64,000 bases of DNA from Tamarix chinensis (GCA_030549775.1 CM060175.1:16722212-16786211), one strand, 5' to 3'. Numbered from the stretch's first letter, positions 43,899 to 56,784 are shown. The notes: generated by a model not told the origin, from the letters alone. Program-made: numbers and translations.

Positions 43899-46800
43899 TG
43901 TATAATGCACCTCTCTCATACTAGCTCATATAATGCAACATAATTCCCTTTTAACCATGTAACCAAGGGATATTATGAACCACCGATCATACTAGCGCAC
44001 ATAATGTAACATAATACCCACATGACTTGGTTCACTTAATTCTTAATAGTGTACAACCCTTAATAATTTCAAATGACCAAGAAGAGTAGATTAAGGACTT
44101 AGTCAAGATACCAATGCACCTAACACATCACCAAACCAATCAAGGGCTCCCATCTTATTGCTAGGATAATTAACCTTAAAGATTACCTCATTCCCAACTA
44201 TCAACCACAGGTGGGCATGAAAGCTACTACCGAACTACAATTAGGCAAGAAGACTACTACCAATCCATAAGCAAGCATAAAAGCTATTACCAAACCACAG
44301 GTAGGCACAAAAGTTACTATAAAACTAAGCCAATAATCCTTTCCATTTTTTTTTAGTTGAATGGAAATCATATAACCCCAAAGATAATAAGGTACTTTAG
44401 CCATACCCGTGCACAAAACAACACAATATCCTATTGAATAATAAACTGATAACACTAAGGTACCCTAGTCGCACTGGTACATGAAGGTAGCACAACATCC
44501 TACAGACAAGGATGTCTAATCCATAAATATTCTTTCCCTCTATAAGTCTACAGAGCTAAATAAAGTTATATACAGGTCCTAGCTAGGGCACTAAGGCATA
44601 CCAGCAAAAATTCATAACCAAATGTAGGCTAAACCACATCTATAGGGTAGTGACTCTTAAAAAGCTACCATTCCCGATCTCAAGGTCATTTACTTTAAAT
44701 ATTAATATTTTATTAAGGTGAACATAAAATTATGTAATACACAAATAGATCCAAATTCCATAACAAACCACTTTTGTTCATTTCCAATTATTCAAGATAA
44801 CTATAAATAGGATCAACATTAAAAAATCAACGAAGTTTTTCCTAGGTTTAACTATTCACATAAGAATGCATTAGGTCAAAAATGACCAAAATGGACCTAT
44901 GACCATAATTATCATGCTTTCATCGATTTTAAATGCTAATTTTATTTCATTTGATAATTTATCTTAAAAAGGCTAGAATATATTGAGATTAAATAGTGTA
45001 GCATGCAAATAAATCAACAGACACAACAAAGGACCATTTTATCCTTATATATAATTTAGCTAATAATATCCTAACATGCATTCCCAAGGAATTAGTTTAT
45101 ATAATTTCATGCACGACATTAAATAGTGCATATCAAGCATACTTACTAGAGTAAACAATACGGTATAATTAAAAAAATAAATTGGCCCTAGGACACACGG
45201 TGATAATAATCGTGCAAAAAATAAGTTTAAGCATGCTCAACCAATCATTTTAGACATACATTAACATACATAATTTATTTTTGAAATTAAACCTAATTTA
45301 ACATGCTTTCGTACACATAATACTTTACACAAATCAACATACTCCATTTTACCAAATTTCATGCTAACATTATTAGGCACTTAATTACAATGTAATAAAC
45401 AAGCTTAACATGATTTATACATCAAAACCCTAATGTGCTATCATGAAATATCTAAAATTTTAGTAGAACATATAGATTACTTGATTTCCAACAAAGGTAT
45501 AAAATATAAGCAGCCTATTAAAATTGTCAAATTTCAAAAATCAACCTCTTTTACCTAAAAAAAATACCAACATTAACCATATAATATCTAACTCATAAAA
45601 TAAAAATTAATATTAAAATATTTTTAAAAAGTAAATTTACCAAAATACCCTCAGATTTGGTACTATAGAAAAATACTCACATTGCATGGGGTTGGAAGCG
45701 TGATTCTACAACATAGTCGGGCAAAGGGTAGCACAAGGAGGAGTATGGAGATAGGAAAAGCTATCAGTTGAATGAGGGTGCTCGGGTGATGAAGGCTTGG
45801 AAGAAGATAGATGGAGCTTAGGAATAGTGGTGGTTCAAACAATAGAAGAGGATACTACAAACAATGAGGGTAGTGGTAGCTGGTGTTGGGGGTGTGTGGG
45901 TAGCTTACAATGGAGGGGAGGTGGAAACATAGGATTTCAACACTTAGAGGGGTTGGGTGATGTGAATGGGTGACCTTGGGGGTTGGTAGCAACATTGGGA
46001 GGTGAGGGAGGTGGAGCTAGTAGATGCTAGTGGTGTTGGGTTGATGGGACACATGAGAATAGATGGTGGCTAGGGTCGAGGCTGCAACATAAAGATACAA
46101 GGTTAGTGTGAGAATGGCATGGTTGAGAGGGGAACGATTTATGCAAGGGCTAGCACAGTAGTATGTGGGTTGGTGCATGGTTCTATGATAGACACAACCA
46201 GAAAAAAAAAGCTAGGAGGAAGAAGGAGGAGAAAGGAAAGAATATGGGTTAGATAGTATTCAACAAAAATGGAAGGGAAGGAGATGAGGAGGGAGTCAAT
46301 GTGGTGATGGATTTGAATAAAAATGGAGGGGAATAAAGGGGGGTGTGCGCAAATGGTTGAGGGAAATAGTTTGAACATAGAGATGAGGTGACAGTGCAGA
46401 GGCATAAGCATGCTTGAATACGGTAAAGGCATGGTTCGGTGGTGTAGACAAGTGTAGGGGTTAGAGGTTAAAAAGCTAAAAAGGGAAAGGGGAAAAGCCT
46501 TTCTAAAAAGATTCATGGCGCTAAGGGGAAATGGCAGCATGGTGATTGGGACAAGAGAGCAAGAAAAGAAAAAGAAGAGGAATAATAAAAGGTAAAAGGG
46601 GGAAGGAAAATGAAAAAGAAAATACATTTAGGATTATGGAATTAAAGTAAAATTAATTTAACATTCATTTGAGGTTAGGGTACCGAGTTAGAAAAAATAA
46701 ACCAAGAAAAATATAATAGGTTTAGGGTAGGTTTAATAATAAAGGAGAAAGATAAACATAATTAGGATAAATTTATTTAAGAATTTTTCTAGGTTATAGA

Positions 46801-46902
46801 TCAAGGGTTAACTAAAATAATTAAGCCAAGGTTTAAGAGTTAGATTTAAAATAAAAGGATAAATGCTCAAAAATAAAGGTTACAAAATTTTAAACCATTA
46901 CA
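43899..46902 (-). repeat. J 3' LTR, segment right of G
   Basis: Continues 18383-19354. Repeats of the type CATAATGCAACATAATTCCC run up to about 44050. At 44200-44340 there are units like AGGCAAGAAGACTACTACCA. Then comes AT-rich sequence and a purine-rich tract at 45690-46625 like that of the other LTRs, then a sense start TGTAATGGTTTAAAATTTTG (minus strand) at 46902. Frames at 46139-46627 are compositional. Confidence 0.6.
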
Positions 46903-46920
46903 TCACTACCCCATTAAAAA
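46903..46920 (-). promoter_or_regulatory. Polypurine tract of J
   Basis: Minus strand TTTTTAATGGGGTAGTGA directly before the LTR, the same position and form as G's tract at 26845. Confidence 0.65.
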
Positions 46921-48157
46921 TAGACTTCATTCTTGAAGTCCACACCACACTACTCGAAATGCACAAGGCACCCAAGGGAGTAACTATCCCCTTAAAGGGT
47001 AACCATACCAATAGGAAAATGGCCATGGAAATATGCAACACATGGAAACTAGTCGTTCGAATTTACCAAGGAAGAGGTAGTATCATAATGAAAGGAGAAA
47101 CATCAGGAATTAGTGCCTGATCCTCTACTTCTGCTTGGCTAGTCAATAGGATTACACCAAACATCAGATCCTGCTAAATTGGTTGCTACAAATGGACCAA
47201 TATGGAAGGTTGTACCTAAAACCTCTAAACTTTGTCATGGGGCACACTATAGCACTCAATGCTCAAGTACCCGAGTTGACCACAGTTGTGGCACCGAATC
47301 AAATTTCCCATAAAATTCTAGCCTAGATGGACTCATCTACAAAGATGACAATGGTAGTGTTGAGTCTGTCTCTCACTACCTCTGTTATGGAAACACTCTG
47401 ACTACCTTGGTGCTAACCACTGGTCTCATGTTGAATTGTAGAAGCTCCATTACATGATGTTGACTCTTTCCCTTAGAAGTCGGCACTTTAAAATTCCTCT
47501 TACCCAAAATCAAATTCTATTCCTAAACTAAAGTGGTGGTGACACACGCCCACTCATACAATGTATTCAAGTCATGGAAGACAACTTCACCCACCATCTT
47601 TTGGATGCCAAAGTGAATTCATTGCTTGAACTAGAAGATAACGATAACCTTGCTAATGGCTACACCTAGAACAAACATCAACAATTATATAAATTGTGTG
47701 TGGCACGCTCGTATTGTCAAATGTCTAAGTCAAATGCATGAACTCCTTGAGATTATTCCTCTTAAGGCTTTTGGGATAGAAATGCATATGAAGTGTTGTC
47801 TAGAAGTCCCTCCACAACATCAACAGCCTTCCCTGAGCATGACAACCTATCCACTTGTTGATTTTTTTAAGAAAGTACATGGCTATACTTGCTTTTTGTA
47901 GTTATAGGCAATCGACTACCTCAAATATCCTATCAAAGTCTGAAATCCAACCTTCTATGACAACGTGGTATTCTTATCCAGTGTAGGTTGGAGGATGATA
48001 ACCTAGAGACTCTCTGAAGCCATTCTTCTTTGATATCCTCTTGTAGGTAATATAGAGGTGGTGGAGGATAAGGCATATATGGAGGTGGGCACTGAACAAA
48101 CTCTATGAAGGTCTCAAATGCTCTTTTCAAATTGTCGACACGTCCATTCAAGGCCAT
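46921..48157 (-). pseudogene. Gag remnant of J; pol deleted
   Basis: Sense from ATG at 48157: MALNGRVDNLKRAFETFIEF, VQCPPPYMPYPPPP, then broken sequence containing FYPKSLKRNNLKEFMHLT near 47750. Near 47280 is a zinc knuckle CHNCGQLGYLSIEC in which the usual His is Tyr. Soon afterwards the sequence reaches the pol-end and polypurine-tract region, so protease, RT, RNase H and integrase are absent. Many stops. Homologous to G's gag at 35600-36406. Confidence 0.8.
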
Positions 48158-48396
48158 GGCAAACTAGCTACAAAATAAAAATATGTAAGGAAAAGTCTTA
48201 ACTTACTAGCACATAAACACATAAGCACAAATCAAATACCACTTAGTCTACCCACACATGAGTACTCACAAGAGTAATCTAGGTTTAAAACATAGAGAGA
48301 AAGAAATTACATTTTTCAATTAAAACATTTAGGATCATGAGAACCCCATCCCTCCCTGAAATGCAATTCTCAACAATCAAAGGCTTAAGACCAACT

Positions 48397-49349
48397 TATA
48401 ACACCCCCTTTTAGGACTCAAAGACTTTGCTTAAAGAGTTAATTGCACAAGCTAAAATAATAAAAATGTAGGGTGTTACCACCACACTTTAGTATAAATC
48501 TAGTTTCCTCTACCATTCTCATACCAAGTGCTAAGGCTAAAATGTTACTCCACTTAATTTAATAACATAATTGTATGAACCATAATAGAGATAAAAAATT
48601 AGATTTAATATTATTCTGATAGAACAAATCATTATCAGTTATAAAATTCAAATGAGACAAATATAGAAGGATATAAGATTCCAATAATATCCAAATTGAA
48701 AGATATCGAGTAGGACACCATATAGTCCTAACTCTCAACCCAAAATCCTGGCCTTCAACTGACCTCGTACACTAACATGCAAAAACCACTACCCATTAAA
48801 TAATTAGGGGCCCATAAAATAGAACCTATCAGTGCAACTGTAATGAGTAACCCAACATAAAATACTAACAAAAAAATTACATGGAACACATAAAAGGCAT
48901 CATGGCAAGATATGGTATAACGTCCTAAATATACATGGGATGGCGAAACTATGATAATCATATCAAATAAAAATAATTATCACCAAAGTCATATACTGCT
49001 CATGCTTATCCATTTAAAAAATAATAAAACTTACCAACTAAGCATCTAAATGATGTTCTCAAAAGTGATGATTAGAACCAAACTAAACACAATAACCATA
49101 ATATTCACAATATATCTCGTGTATCAAGAACAATACCAATAAATTCCATATCAGCATAGATAGGACTTAAAGGCCGCACGAAGGCAACTACGGAACCATG
49201 GGTAGACATAAAGACTACTACCAAACAAAAGGTAGGAATGAAGACTACTACCAAACCACAAGTAGGCACAAAGGTTACAACCAAACCAATCCAATAATCA
49301 TTTGAACAAACGATAATCATTTTCATTTTTATTTAATCGAGGAAATAAC
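48397..49349 (-). repeat. J 5' LTR, first part, cut by K
   Basis: After a decayed primer-binding-site region (GGCTTAAGACCAACT at 48382-48396) it starts TATAACACCCCCTTTTAG. The family block GTGTTACCACCACACTTTAG, CTCATACCAAGTGCTAAGGC follows within 150 bases, and ACTACTACCAAACCACAAGT at about 49240-49260 matches the left LTR. It is interrupted at 49350; the remainder is off the window. Confidence 0.65.
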
Positions 49350-50485
49350 TAAAATGCCCCGAAAACTTTAATTTTACAAATTATAATTAAAAAGGTTTTA
49401 TTAGAAAAATTAATTAAATAAACTATTTTTATTAAAATAAAAGGGAATTAAATAGGTAAAATCAAGAAGGAACTTTATAAATACTTTAATTAGGAAGGAA
49501 TTTGGGTATTTTAATTAATTAAGGATTTTATTTTGGAAATTAATTAAATAAATTATTTTATTTAAAATAGGAAGGAGAAAATAGTACCAAATTAATATGA
49601 ATTTTATAAATAATTTAATTTAAGAAATATAGAGTGATTTGCTAATTAAAATGGAATTTATGAAAAACCTTTCAAAATTCCTAATTTAGCCTAAAAAGGG
49701 GATTTAAATATTATTTTATATAAGTATTATTATTTTTAAATATCCTAAATATCCTAATTAATTTAATTAACCTAACCTATTATTTTCTCTTTTTTTCCTT
49801 TTCCTTTTTCCTTTTCTTTCTTCCTTTTTCTTTCCCTTTTCTTTCTTTTTCTTTCTTTTTCTTATTTTCTTTTCATTTCTTCCTTACCTTCTTCCCCGAC
49901 CTTGGTCAGCTCGCGGCCCAGTCCTCATTTCCCCTCCTTCCTTTCCTTCGGCGGGGCCCCACCCGCGTAGTCATTCCCTTTTCCTTCCTTCTCCCTCGTT
50001 GCTACAGCCTATGTCCTTCTTTTTCTTTCTTCAGTGCGGCCCAATCGAAACGCCTCTCCTCCTTCATTAGTTCCCCGGAACACCATTTTTTGGTTAAAAA
50101 TATTTAACCTGCATTGTCTGGCCCAGTCCGCCTTTCTTTTCTTTTCTTCCTTTTCTTCCCCGGACCGCCGAAATAGCCCTTTCTTCCTCCTTTCTTCTTC
50201 CTCCTTCCCGTCGTCGACAACCTACAACTCCACCGCTGATCCGAAAGTCTCGCCGCCGATCTCAATGTTTGACCGGCTATTTCTCCTCTATTTTTCCCTA
50301 CTGATCCATCGACCCCATAGTCCAACCACTTTCCCCTTCTTCTCGCGCATGTTTCCCCTTCTCCCCGCTAGCCACACTTTGCCACGTCTTCTTGGTTTTC
50401 ACAAGTAACCGTCGCCATCGGTGCACCTAACCGACCTGCCCGATCCTCCCATTCTTCCTTTAAGCTAAACCACCCTTTTTATTTC

Positions 50486-50493
50486 TATAAATA
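50486..50493 (+). promoter_or_regulatory. TATA box of LTR K
   Basis: TATAAATACCCCC context, 1.14 kb into the LTR. Confidence 0.65.
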
Positions 50494-51189
50494 CCCCCTG
50501 TCCGGATTGAAATTGAGTTTTCCCTCAAAACCCAGTTTTTGTGGACCTTGTCGCCGCTTCCCTTTTAGACGCCAGCTCCGCCACCGTTAGCCAACTTTGC
50601 CGCCTTCTCTACCTACCTAAGTCTTCCTTGCACCGCCCTCTAACTAACTATGCCTCCCATATCCCTCGATACTTCCTACACAAGCCACCTAGCTGTGCAA
50701 AGTAGCCCCCTCAACCAACCTCTTCTCTACCTCTGCCGCCCTTCGTGTTGCCTTTAACCACCAATCCTACCGCTACCACTGCCTCCTACACCTCTCATTC
50801 TATTCTACAGACCCTCCTCTACTTTCCCCTACCTTTCTTTACCTCTTCCTCCCTCTCCTCCTTTGTTTTTCTTCTTCTTCCCCATTCATCAACCACCGCT
50901 ACCTCCGTGTGTGGCCACCTTTAGCTGCGCCACCACCTCCATTATGTTCATCTCCTTCTAGGCAACCATAATCACCTCTACTCCCACCTTCATTCTCCCT
51001 ATTTTATTCCCAGCCTTCAACTTTTTCACTTTTCTTCTCTTTTTCCGGCCACCGCCGCTGCCGCCATGCACCATCGCCGATGCTGCCTGTCACCACCATC
51101 CTACGGTTAAACCCTAGACCCTCTCAACCCTTTTACCCTATTTTTACAAGCTTTAAATTATTTTATTTCAATTATTCGAATATATATAC

Positions 51190-51339
51190 TATAATTATTG
51201 TTGTTGTTGTTGTTAGTATTATTATTAATGTTTTTATTATTATTTCTATTAAGGGCCGAAGCCCTATTATATTTTTATTCCACTTTTATTATTATTATTA
51301 TTCATATTTTTGCTATTATCTTTATTATTAATATTAATA

Positions 51340-51370
<31 letters not shown>

Positions 51371-51480
51371 ATTATTATTATTACTACTACTACTATTTCA
51401 AAATTATTATTATTATTATCATTATTACAACTATTTTACTATTAGTGTTGCTATTATTATTATTGTCATTGTTATGCGAT

Positions 51481-51533
<53 letters not shown>

Positions 51534-51668
51534 TTTTCAATGTTAGTATTATTATTCTATATAGGGCTGAAACCCTATTGTGCCTATTTTGAATTATAGT
51601 AGTAGTATTATAAATATTAAGTTTTATTATTATTAATAATTTTATCATTAGAATTTATTATTCTTGTT

Positions 51669-51699
<31 letters not shown>

Positions 51700-51763
51700 A
51701 GTTTCTTATTATTCAATGTAGGGTCAAAACCCCACTTCATTTTATCTTTGATTATTATCATTC

Positions 51764-51810
<47 letters not shown>

Positions 51811-52200
51811 ATTATTATTATTTTGTAATATTATTATGGTTTTTATCATTATCATTATTATTATTTCATTATTATTATTATTACTAAATTTTATTATTTA
51901 TTTTACTAATGTAATTATTAGTATTATTTTGGTAAAGGGGTCGTAGCCCTTATTTCATGATATTTTTGAGTAATGCCCTTTTTATTATTATTGTTACTAT
52001 TATTATTATTCTTGTTAATATTAATATTGATATATTTTTAGTATCTTTTCTATTATTATTTTAGTATCATTATTATTATTATTATTATTAGGATAAAGTC
52101 TTCAATCTTATATTATCAACTTTTATAATATTACTATTAATTCTGATATTTTTAGCCAAATTTAGTACTTTTTTAAAGGTTATTAACTTATTATTATTAT
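51190..52200. repeat. Trinucleotide microsatellite region of LTR K
   Basis: Successive runs of (GTT)n near 51199 and 51342-51369, (TAC)n at 51480-51533, (TTA)n at 51768-51808 and many shorter TTA runs. They are separated by AGGGCCGAAGCCCTATTATA-type phrases shared with E. Leu- or Tyr-rich frames here are artefacts. Confidence 0.95.
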
Positions 52201-52326
52201 TTTATTATTTTATTAAAAACCTAGTCTTAGAATAAGTTAGTAAATAATAGTATTTTTGGTAGGAGGAAATCTAATTTTAGTTTCCCCTAATATAGATGAG
52301 ACCAGTCAAAGTCCTAGGGAGGCGTA

Positions 52327-52363
52327 GGAGCGTGCTCCAAAACCGATATCGTTTTAAGTAAAG
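52327..52363 (+). promoter_or_regulatory. Inverted repeat and weak donor-like site in LTR K
   Basis: Perfect GGAGCGTGCTCC (52327-52338), then AAAACCGATATCGTTTTAAG and TAAAGG. The donor is degraded to AA|GTAAAG. Confidence 0.5.
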
Positions 52364-52729
52364 GTGTTACTAAGGCATTTTATGTGCTAATGTGCATTGT
52401 ATGCCTTGTATATTATGCATCCTATGTTTATCATTGTAATTATTTCATGTGTGGCATGGCATGGAGATGAAGTATGTTTCTGTGTCATTATATAGCATGT
52501 CTTCTATGTGTATGTGATGATATATTGTGGTATGTGATGTTATGATTTGTGAACCTTTATAAATGCATATGAGGATGCATAAAAGTGGTATTGTGTGGGA
52601 AAAAGGTTGAAAATGGAAAATGGGAAATAAGTTGCCCAAGGGGAGTAAGTTCACAAAAGGGGAATAAGTTGACTAAGGGATGTGAGTTGGCTTAAGTATT
52701 TTAATGATCCATGAGTGGAAGAATAAAAT

Positions 52730-52756
52730 CACTACCCCGGAAAGGGGTTTTAATAA
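52730..52756 (-). repeat. 3' terminal inverted repeat of CACTA element L
   Basis: CACTA followed by the self-complementary CCCCGG-AAA-GGGG block and TTTTAATAA. CACTA ends define the superfamily; the matching TAGTG end is not in the window. Confidence 0.85.
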
Positions 52757-53330
52757 TAGTTATTTTATAGTTTTAATAATGGTTTTCAATCGTTATTGAA
52801 TCGCTTGTTATTAAATCTTTAATAACGGTTCATAACCGTCATCAAAAATATACAAAAACCCACGAATATGTGTGTAAACTTCATATTTAATAATAGTTTT
52901 AAAGTAAAAACCATTGTTAAAAAAAAGTTTTAATAATGGGTTTTTAGTAAACCATTGTTAAAAATAAGGTTTCAATAACGGTTTATAAGTAAAAATTGTT
53001 GTGGAAAACCAGGTATTGATAACGGTTATTACACAAACCGTTGTTAAAACATAATCAAATTAGGGTTTCAGTCATCAATTATGCATTTATTAAACCCTAA
53101 TACGTATTAACTGAGCATAAATTTGAGATTAAATGGATAGTTTTAATAACGGTTCTTAATAAAAAAAAACTATTATTAAAAGTCTATCATCCAATTAGGG
53201 TTTTAAGGACTGATTATGCATTTATGAAACCTTAATACGTAATAATTGAGCATAAATTTGAGATTAAATACGTAGTTTTAATAATAGTTCTTAATAAGAA
53301 CCATTATTAAAACTATTGGTTTTTTTAATG
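52745..53330 (-). repeat. Subterminal repeat region of L
   Basis: About 600 bp with a dozen or more copies, in both orientations, of a TTTTAATAAYGGTT motif, often in head-to-head pairs such as TAATAGTTCTTAATAAGAAC + CATTATTAAAAC near 53277-53316. Such arrays are the binding region for the TNPA-type protein in this superfamily. Confidence 0.8.
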
Positions 53331-53796
53331 ATTTTTCTATTTTGTTCTTGCCCACATACACAATTGTATGTTCAAATAATTACCAAATCTGCAATGTAAA
53401 ACAACATCAATTCATACCAAATCTACGATCACACCATAATTTCAATCAATCTATAATTGGTATGCATGTCTCAATACACATACCATACTTAGGAAAAAAA
53501 ATTAGTAGGCATACCACAACTTGGTAGCTCTACACCCCAAAGTAAAAAGTTCAGATATCTAGGCTAGAAGACCAAAAAATGTAGACGAAATACAAACCTA
53601 AAAATGCATGTAGAATATATAGATCGCTAACTTCATCAATTTCATCAACATTGTATTGTTGGCCTCGTGCATAGTTATCAGTGAAAAACTACAACGCCCA
53701 TGTTTCAATTAATATACAGTTAGCCATTAGGTCAAAAATATATATGTCATGATTCATTAATAGAAAAAAATGGAAAAGCAAACATACATGGCTTGG

Positions 53797-56784
53797 ATCT
53801 ATGTTGACCGATATATTATGGACTATAAGATCCATTGCTCTACATACATAGTATCCACAATCATCGTCGTTTTGCTGTTGTGGATACTGTAAAATGAATT
53901 CAATTAGCTCTCTAACTATTATATATTAATTTGAATTAAAAAAAATACAAAATAGTTGTCTTCCTACCATGACAGGCTCATATTGAAGATTCTTTGAGTC
54001 TCGGACACCATTCCCACCTCTCCTTTGATATGCCGTCTGTAATGCCCTAATAAATAGAGTTTGATACATAATATTGTAAGTATATATACCTCAAATAATG
54101 AAAGTAGAATATATATATATGTATATGTATGTATGTATGCATGTATGTATAAATAAGCTAATGAAGTAAGAAGTGAAAAGTATACTAACATGTCGATAAA
54201 TTCCTTCCCACCACGACAAGCAACCTCAAAAGGCACATCATAGGTTTGAAGGGAATCAAACACATAGACTTTATTAAGATCAAGTCGGACGGCATACAAA
54301 ACCCAATGTTCATTTGCGAGGTGAGGAATAAGATAGAGCTTATTGTGTCCTTCAATCAAAATGTGATCCGCTAAATAGTTTATGTGCCTACCCTCTGTTA
54401 TTTTACTACCGTCAGCTATGTAGTATGGGCACACAAACACAATAGAGGACAACATTCCCTCCATCGCAACACGACTAGCTACCAACCTATGGATGACAAT
54501 AACAATGCATATTTGTTAATAACTAATAACTTATATAAAAGGTCATAAAAATTCTAATTGTACAATAGTACTAAAATATGAAATATGAAATAATGCTTAC
54601 GTGACATAAATGGCAAAACCTATGGTTGACATCCATTCCTAATTATAAATCTCGCTTATGTCAACAGCCGATACCATGTAAGTAACATCGTCCTTCCCAA
54701 CATACTTGGGACAACAATCAATGAAAATATAATTATCTCAGAGGTAGTTTTGGGCATAGAAATAGAATAAAGCTAATGCTGATGGAGGTTAACGTATTTC
54801 CGAAAAAGGAATCTTTTGTGGAGCAACTAATTTTTCAGATTTAGCTCTCTTTCCTTTAGCAATGCCCTATTTTGTGTTTCTCATTCTACTAGTACCTCTC
54901 TTGGTTTTACTAGCAGGAGCAGTCTTCTTCTTTGATTCCTTAATTGATAATAATAATAAAAATATATATTGAGCATATATATATGAAAAATGTATAAACA
55001 GTGTAACTACTAAATAAGGTTTAATGAAGATGTCGAATGTCAATACCTCTTCAGTAGTGAGACATATCTGATCCGCAGGCCAAGGCACGAAGCTTCCATG
55101 AGCTTCTAGCACTGTGGCTGCCTCATCACCCTCTTTATAACACGGCAAGGGTGCATTGCCAATCATTAGAGTGTCAATACTCATCGGCCTTGTATTTAGG
55201 GCCAAGTTTTACCCGCGGACAATTTGCGTTTGGGTACTATGACTGATGCGGACCCCTCCTTTCACCAAAAGAGTTGAAAGGTCATTTTCTAACAAGTCAT
55301 ATTTATGCAAACCCTAAATGAAAATATTACACATTATTAATTATTTAGGATGCCGAATACATTTAATAACAATACATAGTTACGTAATGCTTACGTCGGG
55401 AAGAGAAGAAAGACGTGCATTAGCTTCACAACTATCTCTGACGCTATTTACATTAGGTATGTGAAGCTGATCATGGTCTACTGAATCGGATGGCTTATAC
55501 CTTTGAGATTTAATAAATGACAACTCTTGCTCCATTGTTGCTATCCGTTCAAATTCCACGTTCAATTTTTAGGTGAGGATGGCGACTTGCTCATTAATTC
55601 TACAAGAACTACGAGATCGACCACGTACTCTCATTCTCATAACAACTAATCCAAGACCCCTGTGTCTTCCAGAGTGTTCTACAATTCCTCACCATCTAAT
55701 ACTTGAAGTTTGTCCTGTAATGTAAATAATATATGTAAATTTAGCTTATAGGAATAAGTATAATATAATAGTTTTCTAAAAGAAAAATAAATAGGGTTCT
55801 AGATATCTACAAACTTACAATTTTTGTGACTACAACATCTACATCTTCATTAATACATCCATCTCTTGTTACTCTAGCCTTCTTCCATAATGTATCAATA
55901 TTAATGGACGAGGTACATGGGTATAAGTCTTGGGCTATAAGCTATAAATCAAAAAATATTCTTATAATGTACCAATATTATGAAATTCGTCAATACATGT
56001 AAATAGATAAATCACAAAATGTATACCAACTCCTCTTCAATGTCTGCATACCCTTTGCAAGCCATATTATGCCGGTATTTATTCTGCTTCACAATCTCTT
56101 TATTTTTGGACTTCTTTCCTATGTGACAAGCCAAAACATAGTGACATGGTTATTTCAATATTATGCACAATATTAGGATCGATACAAAAAGTTTAATTTT
56201 TATCTAACAAATACCTTAAAATCACCCGTAAGACGATATGCAATAAATTGGTTACAACTTTCTTGGTCAATGAAACCATATCGTTTGGGTGGATTCTGCC
56301 GTAGAGAACCATCCCTCTTTCTGTACATTTTTCTAGGAGCTAAATATGACCTAAATATTCTTAGACACTCCCCACAATGTCTAAGAAGTCATTTCTTCCT
56401 ACTCTCTGGCACATTAAACACTCTCTGCAAAATAAGACATATAAATGTATGCCGATGTTAATGTATTAAAATTAATAACATTTGACATACAAAAATGATT
56501 ACATAAAATAGTATATTTACCGTGATTTCCTGCCAAATATGCTCCTTATGGCCCTTTAGAACCTGCTTCCAATTATTATAGGAGATAGGAACACGGTTAC
56601 TGATCAAAAGTGAAATGTAAGTTAATAACATGTCTGTATAAGGGCCAATGGGAAGATTGTAAACATTCCAACCCAACTCAACTAGTTCTCCTTTATTCCT
56701 CATATCTGTGATGATTCTCATAATCGTAGGTCCTCTTTTCCCTTCTTCATCACTGTTGTCCCTATCAATATTTTTGTTGGCCAT
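53797..56784 (-). pseudogene. CACTA second gene: plant transposase domain plus Ulp1-type cysteine protease, multi-exon
   Basis: Exon 1 from ATG at 56784: MANKNIDRDNSDEEGKRGPT, IMRIITDMRNKGELVELGWN, KQVLKGHKEHIWQEI, ending at a GTAAAT donor near 56521. Exon 2 (about 56429-56217): RVFNVPESRKK, stop (TGA where Trp is usual), LLRHCGECLRIFRSYLAPRK and QFIAYRLTGDFK, the transposase_24 region. Later exons include MEQELSFIKSQRYKP (coiled-coil-like) and PLPCYKEGDEAATVLEAHGS. The C-terminal protease reads ANEHWVLYAVRLDLNKVYVF, DSLQ (catalytic His and Asp), then exon 54041-53968 ending LQYEPVM. The last exon (53889-53797) is YPQQQNDDDCGYYVCRAMDL with the oxyanion Gln and catalytic Cys. The catalytic residues are all present although upstream exons carry stops. 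Its role in transposition is unknown; Ulp1 domains are common passengers of CACTA and Mutator elements. Confidence 0.82.

Larger units (their letters stand above)
6468..49349 (-). mobile_element. J: ancient minus-strand gypsy element, host of the whole nest
   Basis: J is reconstructed by removing the nested elements A, G and K. Its left (3') LTR is in pieces: a few bases before 6473, then 18383-19354, then 43899-46902. A polypurine tract and a gag-only internal region follow (46903-48396), and a right (5') LTR starts at 48397 and is interrupted by K at 49350. The rest lies beyond the window. Support: the two sides of A and of G are bridged by matching 5-bp TSDs. CATAATGCAAC-type repeats occur on both sides of G. 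A motif containing ACCAAACCACAGGTAGGCACAAA-like sequence occurs in both LTRs (about 44270-44320 and 49240-49290). Both LTR starts read TATAAC followed by a C-rich block. The two LTRs are strongly diverged, so J is old. The exact start (6460 or 6468) is uncertain. Confidence 0.55.
49350..52729 (+). mobile_element. K: long-LTR family member nested in J, interrupted by CACTA element L
   Basis: Starts TAAAATGCCCCGAAAAC (TG decayed to TA). Same subfamily as E and G's LTR, with matching phrases throughout: AT-rich start, polypyrimidine tract 49790-51060, TATA box, microsatellites, inverted repeat. At 52729 it stops at AGAATAAAAT where E (24310-24330) continues GGAAAATTTAGG. The rest of K must lie right of L, beyond the window. 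Whether it is a solo LTR is unknown. Confidence 0.82.

Noticed and set aside
51198..51599. Leu/Ile/Tyr-rich frames resembling membrane proteins
   Set aside because: Direct translation of TTA, TAC and GTT microsatellites.
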